From assembly GCA_034434915.1 (NCBI GenBank), contig DAOTYE010000076.1, forward strand, positions 1-12,942: a stretch of 12,942 nucleotides of DNA. Reading direction: 5' to 3'. The DNA is from DAOTYE01 sp034434915. Its GTDB lineage: Bacteria > Chloroflexota > Dehalococcoidia > Dehalococcoidales > RBG-16-60-22. The translations under genes were made by a program, and so were the position numbers. Of this stretch, positions 6,669 through 12,942 are shown piece after piece. Below the pieces are notes generated by a model. That model saw nothing but the letters and a program-made list of their open reading frames with translations. It did no database searches and was not told the origin of the DNA. The number at the start of each line of letters is the position of its first letter. The stretch's first letter is position 1.

Positions 6669-8795
6669 ATGAAACAGAGAATACCGGCGCGCATCAGACG
6701 GCTTCAGGATATGGCGCGCAACCTGTGGTGGAGCTGGCATGTGGAAGGACGCAACGTTTTCCGCGCCCTTGACTATCAGGCATTACGTCTAAGCGGCTAT
6801 AATCCGGTAAAACAGCTATTGAGCCTCAGCCAGGAGAAGCTGGAGTCAGCCGCCAGTGACCCTGCCTTTTTGGCGGAATATGATGCCGCTGTTTCAGCGT
6901 TTTATGATGACCTGTCACTCAAAAAAGGCTGGGTAGCTGAGGAGCATCCTGACCTGCTGTCAAAAACCATTGCCTATTTTTCCGCTGAATTCGCTCTCCA
7001 CAGCTCGTTGCCCATTTATGCCGGTGGCTTGGGTGTCCTAGCGGGAGATGTCTTGAAGGAAGCGAGTGATTTAGGACTTCCCCTGGTGGGAGTAGGCTTC
7101 ATGTACCCGCAGGGATACTTCGTGCAACACATATCGGCAGACGGCTGGCAGCAGGAGAATTACGCACAGCTCAATTTTGAGGAGGCACCCCTGACCCCGG
7201 TGGTTACCCCGGAAGGAAAGCGGGTCATTGCCCGGGTGGATATTAATGACCGCGTGGTAGGCATCGGCGTATGGCTGGTGCAGGTGGGAAGAGTCAATCT
7301 TTACCTTATGGACACCAATCTTGAGGAAAACTCTCCCGGCGACCGCCAGCTCTCTGCCCGCCTTTACACCGCAGACCGGGAACAGCGCCTTCAGCAAGAG
7401 ATTATTCTGGGCATCGGGGGCGTTAGAGTCCTGAGAGCTCTGAATATTGAACCGGCAGTCTGGCACGCCAATGAAGGACACACCGCCTTTATGACACTGG
7501 AACGCATCCGTGAGCAGATGGCAAATGGCGTCCCGTTTGATGAAGCCGCCCAGAGAGTGCAATCAACCACTGTCTTCACCACCCACACTCCTGTTCCGGC
7601 GGGACATGATATCTTCCCGGTTGAACTGATGGATAAATACTTCCGCAACTTCTGGAACAGTCTTAAGATTGACCGTGAGGCATTTCTCAAGCTGGGACAG
7701 CCGCCCGGTGCTGAGAGCCAGAGCTTCAATATGACCATCCTGGCGCTGAAAATGTCACAGCACCGCAATGCGGTTAGCAAGCTCCACAGCAAAGTTGCCC
7801 GCCGTATGTGGCAGGGGCTCTGGCCTGACCTGAAAGAAGAAAAAGTGCCCATCATACCTGTCACCAATGGCGTTCACCTGCCCACCTGGATAGCTCCGGA
7901 GCTTTATGAGGTGTTTCAGAAATACATCGGAGGCAATGTGCTTACCTGGTGTGATAACGTGGAGCGCTGGAAACGCATTCTTGATATCCCTGATAGTGAG
8001 CTCTGGGAAGTCCGGCAGACATTGAGGCGCAAACTAATTCATGTCATTCTTGAACATGCCCAGGAAAAGTGGGCAGATGGTGCTGTCAATGCCCAGCAGG
8101 TGCTCGCTATGGGGGCACTCCTTGATAGTGATACCCTCACCATCGGCTTCGCACGCCGTTTTACAGAATACAAGCGCCCCGCCCTCATTTTTCATGACAT
8201 TGAAAGATTAAAACGCATTATCAAAGACACCTGGCGTCCCGTCCAGTTCGTTTTTGCCGGGAAGTCCCACCCGGCTGATTTCGCCTCCAAACATATCCTG
8301 CACCACGTCTATTCTCTGGCCATAGACAAGGAATTTCACGGCCGCATCGCCTTCGTGGAAGACTATGATATGTTGCTGGCGCGCTACCTGGTGCAAGGGG
8401 TTGATGTCTGGCTCAATACGCCGCGCCGGCTTCAGGAAGCCTGCGGCACCAGCGGCATGAAAGCCTCCGCCAATGGAGTGCTCCACCTCAGCGTCCGCGA
8501 TGGCTGGTGGCAGGAAGGTTACAATGGTAAAAACGGCTGGGCAATCGGTGACGGTCCATACGAATCAACAGAACAGCAGGACGCGCAAGATGCGGAATCA
8601 ATCTACCGCCTTCTTGAGGAGGAAATCGTCCCGCTCTTTTACGAGCGTGATGTCAATGGCATACCCAGAGGATGGATGAAGATGGTGAAAGAAGCTATCA
8701 GCTCCATCACACCGCAGTTCTGCGCCAAGCGCATGATGAAAGAGTACACTGAAAAGACCTACCTGCCCATCATCAAGGCGAACCGCAAACGCTAA
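6669..8795 (+). CDS. glgP: Alpha-glucan (glycogen) phosphorylase, GT35, DUF3417 type
   Basis: A 708-residue PLP-dependent phosphorylase that releases glucose-1-phosphate from the non-reducing ends of glycogen or maltodextrin. The N-terminal ~100 residues carry the DUF3417 signature NLWWSWHVEGRNVF. The catalytic body shows HANEGHTAF (from 266), TTHTPVPAGHD, TNGVHLPTW, GFARRFTEYKR, FAGKSHP and EDYDMLLARYLVQGVDVW (near 564). GTSGMKAS has the PLP-binding lysine at K598. This is the compact bacterial/archaeal form without the regulatory N-terminal extension of animal and E. coli phosphorylases. The start ATG at 6669 follows GGAGG (6652-6656), which overlaps the end of coaE, with a longish 12-nt spacer. 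The frame is open far upstream inside coaE, but only this start matches the family. Its 3' end overlaps the convergent branching enzyme by 4 nt. Confidence 0.95.
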   Translation: MKQRIPARIRRLQDMARNLWWSWHVEGRNVFRALDYQALRLSGYNPVKQLLSLSQEKLESAASDPAFLAEYDAAVSAFYDDLSLKKGWVAEEHPDLLSKTIAYFSAEFALHSSLPIYAGGLGVLAGDVLKEASDLGLPLVGVGFMYPQGYFVQHISADGWQQENYAQLNFEEAPLTPVVTPEGKRVIARVDINDRVVGIGVWLVQVGRVNLYLMDTNLEENSPGDRQLSARLYTADREQRLQQEIILGIGGVRVLRALNIEPAVWHANEGHTAFMTLERIREQMANGVPFDEAAQRVQSTTVFTTHTPVPAGHDIFPVELMDKYFRNFWNSLKIDREAFLKLGQPPGAESQSFNMTILALKMSQHRNAVSKLHSKVARRMWQGLWPDLKEEKVPIIPVTNGVHLPTWIAPELYEVFQKYIGGNVLTWCDNVERWKRILDIPDSELWEVRQTLRRKLIHVILEHAQEKWADGAVNAQQVLAMGALLDSDTLTIGFARRFTEYKRPALIFHDIERLKRIIKDTWRPVQFVFAGKSHPADFASKHILHHVYSLAIDKEFHGRIAFVEDYDMLLARYLVQGVDVWLNTPRRLQEACGTSGMKASANGVLHLSVRDGWWQEGYNGKNGWAIGDGPYESTEQQDAQDAESIYRLLEEEIVPLFYERDVNGIPRGWMKMVKEAISSITPQFCAKRMMKEYTEKTYLPIIKANRKR

Positions 8796-10492
8796 CGGAC
8801 GGAAGCGATATCGCTTTGCTCACGATTGCCGAAGACCCGGTAGTCAATATCCGGAAAGATATTATCAAGCTCGTAAAGCTCGCGGGCAAGGTCCAGTGAT
8901 TCTTTATCCAACCTGCCTGATAGGGCGATATCAGCCAGCTTATTGAAACGCTCCGCGTGCTCCCCGAACCTGTTTTCCGCATATTCCCGCGCCTGACCGG
9001 TGGTTACCAGAAAAGGCCAGTCACTGGACTCAAGAAGTAGCAGTTCACGCGCCGCCTGGTTCAGCACCTCTCTGAGAGTCCCTGATGCCTCAGGATAGCG
9101 GCTCACCAGCGTCTCCATCTTTTGCGCCGCACTGGTGATAATGGGCCACATCCATTCAGTATCAGCATTGAGCCAGGTAAAATGATTGCCCGCCTGTCCC
9201 CATGAGCCCTCATTAAGCGCCAGGACATCTTCCGGCGGGTGCGCCTCTATGAAATCACTCGCTGTGGTCATCTCCACCGTCTCACTGCGTGAAAGCCGCC
9301 TCAATACTTCCTTGACCCAGGTCACGCCCTCAAACCACCAGTGCCCGAAAAGCTCGGTATCATAAGCGGCGGCAATTATACCGTAGCGCTTGTTCTTCTG
9401 ATAGAACTCATCAAGCAATTCCTCCACCAGCCAGCCATAGTGTTTGGCGTGTTCCTGTACTTTATGCGCCGCCCAGTCCGGGTGATAATAGTCCTTGTAA
9501 GCCAGGTCAAGCCTAGCTCCGGTAACTCGCCAGTACTGGAGACCGGATACGCCGTCTTTTTTATGGAACTCCCGGTAATCAAAGTCTCCGGGATAACCCC
9601 AGTCAGCCGACCATACCTGCATGCCGGTGCGATTGTTCCTGCCCAGCACCGCCACCTCTGTGGTCTGCACCCAGTAAGGCAGATAGGTGGTCTTCATCGT
9701 CGGCTCTTTATAGTTCGGTAGGGGAATCACATAGCGCTTCGGAATATTGCCATAAGGACCGATGACGGCGCCAGTCGCTTTGCCCACCGGCTCCCCACCC
9801 TCAACAGTATGCGTCTCACTGAAAAACAGCCTCAACCCTACCTCTGCCAGGAAATGCTCAATGCCCGGCTTCACATACGTTGCAGTGCCTTTTTTTACAT
9901 AGTATGCCGGGCGGTAGCCACACTCAGGCAACCAGATAGCGCGCGGTGCCCTGCCGAAGTGCCGCTTATATGACTCAACACCTACCTTCAATTGCCCGTA
10001 AATGGAGGAGTCTCGCTCCATCAGCGGCAGGTAACCATGGGTAGCGGCGCTGGTGAGCACCTCCAGGTAGCCGCCATCCTGTAAATTTTTCAATGCTTGG
10101 ATGACATTCCCCTGGAACCTTTGCTCAAAGCTGGTCAGAACGTGCTGGTAATAGTCCAGATAGAACCGGGCCAAATATGCCAGGTGGGCGTTCCCCTGTT
10201 TTTCAAAACGCCCGATGTCAGCCCGGGCGCGGTTAATCTTATCTTCCAGGAAAAGGCGGAAATGCTTTATCACATGGGCATCTGCCAGCTGTTCCACCAG
10301 CACCGGCGTGGCGCCCAGCGTCATTCTAAATGGCACCCCTTCCTCTTTCAGGTCATAGAGGGCATTGAGCAAGGGGACATAGGTCTCAGAAAGCGCCTCA
10401 TGAAGCCACTCTTCTCCGTGAGGCCAGCGCCCTGCCCGGCGGCAATATGGCAAATGGCTGTGCAGCACAAAAGTGAAAGCGCCCTTTTTCAT
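8792..10492 (-). CDS. GH57 1,4-alpha-glucan branching enzyme (DUF1957 domain)
   Basis: A 566-residue GH57 protein with all five family motifs: HSHLPY (11-16), TSAATHGYLPL (147-157), WLPECGY with nucleophile E190, AAAYDTELFGHWWFEG with acid/base D378, and NHFTWLNADTEWMWP near 436-450. The motif set and C-terminal helical region match Thermococcus/Thermotoga-type branching enzymes, which cut alpha-1,4 chains and rejoin them as alpha-1,6 branches. The start ATG follows GAGGTGA (complement of 10497-10503) by 4 nt. The gene converges on the glucan phosphorylase and is divergent from malQ, so three glucan-remodelling enzymes lie together. An amylase-like or transferase activity cannot be excluded from sequence, because GH57 subfamilies share motifs, but length and the DUF1957-type C-terminus favour branching. 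No signal peptide is seen; it acts on intracellular glucan. Confidence 0.9.
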   Translation of the reverse strand: MKKGAFTFVLHSHLPYCRRAGRWPHGEEWLHEALSETYVPLLNALYDLKEEGVPFRMTLGATPVLVEQLADAHVIKHFRLFLEDKINRARADIGRFEKQGNAHLAYLARFYLDYYQHVLTSFEQRFQGNVIQALKNLQDGGYLEVLTSAATHGYLPLMERDSSIYGQLKVGVESYKRHFGRAPRAIWLPECGYRPAYYVKKGTATYVKPGIEHFLAEVGLRLFFSETHTVEGGEPVGKATGAVIGPYGNIPKRYVIPLPNYKEPTMKTTYLPYWVQTTEVAVLGRNNRTGMQVWSADWGYPGDFDYREFHKKDGVSGLQYWRVTGARLDLAYKDYYHPDWAAHKVQEHAKHYGWLVEELLDEFYQKNKRYGIIAAAYDTELFGHWWFEGVTWVKEVLRRLSRSETVEMTTASDFIEAHPPEDVLALNEGSWGQAGNHFTWLNADTEWMWPIITSAAQKMETLVSRYPEASGTLREVLNQAARELLLLESSDWPFLVTTGQAREYAENRFGEHAERFNKLADIALSGRLDKESLDLARELYELDNIFPDIDYRVFGNREQSDIASVR

Positions 10493-10622
10493 CCCGTCAC
10501 CTCATCTATATAAGATATACAAAGTGCGTCAATACTTCAAGCAATTAACCTTTTATTGCGTTACCATCTTTCTCTGTTATACTATTTCAGTAGTAAAAAT
10601 ACAGGTCAGCAAGGAGGATAAA
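10493..10622. promoter_or_regulatory. Divergent AT-rich regulatory gap between the branching enzyme and malQ
   Basis: This 130-nt gap is markedly AT-rich against its neighbours and must hold the promoters of both flanking genes. The + strand promoter is described separately. On the minus strand TTGACG (complement of 10527-10532) is a possible -35. Its best -10 partners (TATAGA or TATATA around 10505-10512) would start the RNA inside the ribosome binding site, so that promoter is not settled. No clear operator palindrome was found. Confidence 0.4.
10556..10583 (+). promoter_or_regulatory. malQ: Extended -10 promoter for malQ
   Basis: TTGCGT (10556-10561), a 16-nt spacer and TATACT (10578-10583), preceded by TG at 10575-10576 as an extended -10. 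The predicted RNA start near 10590 leaves a leader of about 33 nt before the TTG start codon. Confidence 0.5.
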
Positions 10623-12146
10623 TTGAGCTTCTCACGGGCGAGCGGCATTCTACTGCACCCCACCTCCCTGCCAGGCAGGTTCGGCATCGGCGACCTGGGA
10701 AATGAGGCGTACCGCTTTGCTGACTTCCTTGCCTCCGCGGGGCAGAAACTGTGGCAGATGCTCCCCCTGGGTCCCACCGGCTACGGCAATTCTCCCTACC
10801 AGTCTCTCTCCGTGTTTGCCGGCAACCCGCTTCTCATCAGCCTGGAAAAGCTGGCTGAGGAGGGTTTCCTTGAGCCCGCTGACCTGGATAACGCCCCCCC
10901 TTTCCCCCGTGATAGGGTTGACTATGATGCAGTTGCCAAATTCAAGCTACCTCTTCTGCAGAAGTCCAGCGAGCTCTTTGAGAAGAAAGCCAGCCAAGCT
11001 CAGCGTGATGATATGAATGCCTTTATTGCTCGTAACGCCTCATGGCTGGAAGACTACGCCCTTTTCATGGCTTTGAGAGACGCCCACGGTCTTGCCCTCT
11101 GGAATACCTGGGAAGCTGACATCAAGTCCAGGGAGCCGGAGGCGCTGGCCGCCTGGCGTCAGAGGCTGGACTTTGACGTCAGATGCCGCTATTACTGGCA
11201 GTATCAGTTCTTCAGACAATGGGCCGCCCTCAAAAAATACTGCCATGAGCGCAATATCAAGCTTATCGGTGATATACCTATCTTCGTTTCCCTGGACAGC
11301 GCTGAGGTCTGGTCGCACCCGGAAAAGTTCCACCTTGATGCAAACGGCACGCCCACCGTTGTCGCCGGCGTACCGCCGGACTACTTCAGCAAGACCGGAC
11401 AGCTCTGGGGAAACCCGCTCTACCGCTGGGATGTCATGGCACAGGATGGCTACGCCTGGTGGCTGGAGCGTTTGAGGATTCTGCGCACACTGGTGGACAT
11501 CATCCGCATAGACCATTTCCGCGGCTTTGAAAGCTACTGGGAGGTCCCCGGCACTGCTGACACCGCCGTAAACGGACGCTGGGTCCCCGGTCCCGGCGCC
11601 CACTTCTTCAACACCGTCAAAGAAAAAATGGGCGACCTGCCGCTCATTGTGGAGGACCTGGGCATGATTACCCCTCAGGTGGAAGCTCTCAGAGACCAGT
11701 TTGGCTTGCCTGGCATGAGGGTGCTCCAGTTTGCCTTCGGCACCACTCCTGGCGATGAACCCTACCGCCCCTATAACTTTCCCAGAAACTGCGTGGTATA
11801 TACTGGCACCCATGACAACAATACCATTATTGGCTGGTTCAAAGACTACAAGAATGAGACCACCACAAAGAGCATTGCTGACATGGAGAAGGAGAGGGAA
11901 ATCGCCATAGCTTACCTGGGCACAGACGGTAGAGAAATCCACTGGGACTTTATCCGTTTAGCTCTTATGTCAACTCCATGCATGGCGATTATCCCTCTGC
12001 AGGATGTTCTCGGACTGGGCACTGAAGCACGCATGAATGTCCCCGGCACCACTGAGGGCAACTGGGAATGGCGTTTCACCTCAGACATGCTCAAACCGGA
12101 AATAGCCCAGCGCCTGCGCAAGATGACCGCCATCTATGGCAGATAA
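10623..12146 (+). CDS. malQ: 4-alpha-glucanotransferase (amylomaltase), GH77, TTG start
   Basis: A 507-residue GH77 amylomaltase that transfers alpha-1,4-glucan segments between maltodextrins, releasing glucose, in the cytoplasm. Motifs include SGILLHPTSLPGRFGIGDLG at the N-terminus, DIPIFVSLDSAEVW, VAGVPPDYFS, IDHFRGFESYW with nucleophile D297, VEDLG with acid/base E344, and GTHDNN with D398. Length matches the usual ~500. The start is TTG at 10623: AAGGAGG (10611-10617) lies 5 nt upstream and the protein from there aligns with family N-termini. The open frame back to 10473 would add 50 residues of non-conserved sequence across the promoter. Next to phosphorylase and branching enzyme it probably recycles the short chains left by phosphorolysis into longer substrates. 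Confidence 0.96.
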   Translation: MSFSRASGILLHPTSLPGRFGIGDLGNEAYRFADFLASAGQKLWQMLPLGPTGYGNSPYQSLSVFAGNPLLISLEKLAEEGFLEPADLDNAPPFPRDRVDYDAVAKFKLPLLQKSSELFEKKASQAQRDDMNAFIARNASWLEDYALFMALRDAHGLALWNTWEADIKSREPEALAAWRQRLDFDVRCRYYWQYQFFRQWAALKKYCHERNIKLIGDIPIFVSLDSAEVWSHPEKFHLDANGTPTVVAGVPPDYFSKTGQLWGNPLYRWDVMAQDGYAWWLERLRILRTLVDIIRIDHFRGFESYWEVPGTADTAVNGRWVPGPGAHFFNTVKEKMGDLPLIVEDLGMITPQVEALRDQFGLPGMRVLQFAFGTTPGDEPYRPYNFPRNCVVYTGTHDNNTIIGWFKDYKNETTTKSIADMEKEREIAIAYLGTDGREIHWDFIRLALMSTPCMAIIPLQDVLGLGTEARMNVPGTTEGNWEWRFTSDMLKPEIAQRLRKMTAIYGR

Positions 12147-12169
12147 GCATCCCGAATACGCTCCCCCAT

Positions 12170-12199
12170 TTGACACGCTCACCTGATTATTGCTACAAT
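12170..12199 (+). promoter_or_regulatory. Strong sigma-70 promoter of the rplU-rpmA-rpmE operon
   Basis: TTGACA (12170-12175) is a perfect -35. TACAAT (12194-12199) is a 5/6 -10 with an extended TGC (12191-12193), and the spacer is 18 nt. The predicted start near 12206 gives a leader of only about 22 nt, too short for a structured ribosomal-protein leader. The promoter begins 24 nt after malQ, with no terminator seen between. Confidence 0.8.
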
Positions 12200-12215
12200 T
12201 TGAACAGTTCACATC

Positions 12216-12230
12216 AGGAGGCTCACCATT
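12216..12230 (+). promoter_or_regulatory. rplU: Shine-Dalgarno and ATT initiation codon of rplU
   Basis: AGGAGG (12216-12221) is followed by a 6-nt spacer (CTCACC) and ATT at 12228-12230. ATT opens the frame reading (M)YAIVMTGGKQYKV, the conserved L21 N-terminus. The first in-frame ATG (12243) is 21 nt from the Shine-Dalgarno, has no site of its own, and would delete the first beta strand residues. No in-frame ATG, GTG or TTG lies between. Confidence 0.75.
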
Positions 12231-12626
12231 TACGCGATTGTAATGACCGGTGGAAAGCAGTATAAAGTCAGCCCCGGACAGGTTATTGACGTTGAGCGTC
12301 TCAAGGCGGAAAACGGCAAAACCGTTGAACTGGACAGGGTGCTGGTCCTGGCTGATGGTGATAAAGTAACCGTGGGGACACCTACCGTGGAGGGGGCTAA
12401 AGTCATCGCCACCTCTCAGGGCGAGTTCAAGGACAAGAAGGTCCGCATCCTTAAGTTCAAAGCCAAAAGCCACTATGACAAGATGACCGGGCACCGCCAG
12501 ATTCTCACCCGGCTACACATTGATAAAATCATCGGTCCGGGCATCGCCGAGGTGGAAGAGAAACCGAAGAAGCCCACCACCCGTAAGCGCACTACGAAAA
12601 AAGAGGTGAAAGAAGATGGCGCATAA
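12228..12626 (+). CDS. rplU: 50S ribosomal protein L21, ATT start, with charged C-terminal tail
   Basis: A 132-residue L21, a 23S rRNA-binding protein of the large subunit. The conserved start YAIVMTGGKQYKV, the central LVLADGDKVTVGTPTVEGAKV and the RNA-binding KSHYDKMTGHRQ / TRLHIDKI signatures are all present. The start is taken as ATT at 12228 from ribosome-site spacing and the conserved N-terminus. Beginning at ATG 12243 would remove five conserved residues. Standard bacterial L21 is about 103 residues. Here roughly 25 extra residues after GPGIAEVEE are rich in Lys, Arg, Thr and Glu (KKPTTRKRTTKKEVKEDGA) and are probably disordered. First gene of the operon, it overlaps rpmA by 11 nt. Confidence 0.95.
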   Translation: MYAIVMTGGKQYKVSPGQVIDVERLKAENGKTVELDRVLVLADGDKVTVGTPTVEGAKVIATSQGEFKDKKVRILKFKAKSHYDKMTGHRQILTRLHIDKIIGPGIAEVEEKPKKPTTRKRTTKKEVKEDGA

Positions 12627-12870
12627 GAAAGGCGCGGGAAGCAGCCGCAACGGCAGGGACAGTCAGTCCCAGCGGCTCGGCATCAAGCGCTACGCCGGAG
12701 AAACTGTTACTGCCGGGACGATTCTGGTACGCCAGCGCGGCACCAGAGTTTACCCGGGTGATAACGTGGGCATGGGGAAAGACCACACTCTCTTTGCCCT
12801 TATTGACGGCGTGGTTAAATTTGAGCCCGCCAATAAACTGAGAAAAAGGATTAGCGTCAGCGCAGGATAA
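12616..12870 (+). CDS. rpmA: 50S ribosomal protein L27
   Basis: An 84-residue L27, a large-subunit protein whose N-terminal tail reaches the peptidyl transferase centre. MAHKKGAGSSRNGRDSQSQRLGIK is the canonical N-terminus and there is no cleavable extension of the Firmicutes type. VRQRGTRVYPGDNVGMGKDHTLFALIDG is the conserved core, and the length is normal. The ATG at 12616 lies inside the last codons of rplU (11-nt overlap) with AGAGGTG (12602-12608) upstream, indicating translational coupling and matched output with L21. Confidence 0.98.
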   Translation: MAHKKGAGSSRNGRDSQSQRLGIKRYAGETVTAGTILVRQRGTRVYPGDNVGMGKDHTLFALIDGVVKFEPANKLRKRISVSAG

Positions 12871-12873
12871 GCT

Positions 12874-12942
12874 ATGAAAGAGAAGATTCATCCCAAGTAC
12901 TTCAATGATGCTGTCGTCACCTGCTCCTGCGGGAACACCTTT
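12874..12942 (+). CDS. rpmE: 50S ribosomal protein L31, 5' part (runs off window)
   Basis: The first 23 codons of L31: MKEKIHPKYFNDAVVTCSCGNTF. The start MKxxIHPxY and the CSCGN pair (C17, C19) are diagnostic of the zinc-binding (C+) form of L31; the second cysteine pair would lie beyond the window. The ATG follows AGGA (12864-12867) by 6 nt and begins 3 nt after the rpmA stop, so it is the third gene of the rplU operon. Confidence 0.95.
   Translation, partial: MKEKIHPKYFNDAVVTCSCGNTF

Noticed and set aside
11040..11942. A 300-codon open frame on the - strand inside malQ
   Set aside because: It is a shadow of GC-rich malQ codons, which carry all GH77 motifs in the other strand.
1..12942. 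Search for tRNA, rRNA, CRISPR arrays, insertion sequences, attachment sites
   Set aside because: No repeat-spacer pattern, transposase motif, cloverleaf or terminal inverted repeat was seen; nearly all sequence is accounted for by intact genes and short gaps.

Overview
The window is a dense bacterial chromosome segment of moderately high GC, with no RNA genes, mobile elements or CRISPR arrays. A tungsten-type aldehyde:ferredoxin oxidoreductase points to a strict anaerobe. That enzyme, a GH57 branching enzyme, a DUF3417-type glucan phosphorylase and an rplU-rpmA-rpmE run would suit an anaerobic Chloroflexota (Dehalococcoidia-like) lineage. This assignment is an inference from gene content and is not proven by the sequence.

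Region 1 (1-4830, + strand) is a tightly spaced five-gene operon: the tail of a D-2-hydroxyacid dehydrogenase, an amidohydrolase-like protein (DUF6282 type), an SDR oxidoreductase, a xylose-isomerase-like TIM-barrel protein and a full-length aldehyde ferredoxin oxidoreductase. It closes with a clear Rho-independent terminator. A phosphotriesterase-family hydrolase (4847-5908, - strand) converges on this terminator. Two hydrolase-type proteins, an isomerase-like protein and three redox enzymes together look like a catabolic route for a hydroxy or sugar acid, lactone or related carbonyl compound. The substrate cannot be read from the sequence, and this is the best candidate for an undescribed system here.

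Region 2 (6065-12146) is housekeeping plus glycogen metabolism. coaE (last step of CoA synthesis) is followed after 7 nt by an alpha-glucan phosphorylase. A GH57 branching enzyme converges on the phosphorylase, and their stop codons overlap within CTAA. A divergently transcribed malQ (GH77, TTG start) follows. Phosphorylase, branching enzyme and 4-alpha-glucanotransferase together shape and mobilise intracellular glucan. No glycogen synthase or GlgC lies in the window.

Region 3 (12170-12942, + strand) is the ribosomal operon rplU-rpmA-rpmE behind a near-consensus sigma-70 promoter. The ribosome binding site and the conserved protein N-terminus indicate that rplU starts at an ATT codon. rpmE runs off the window end.
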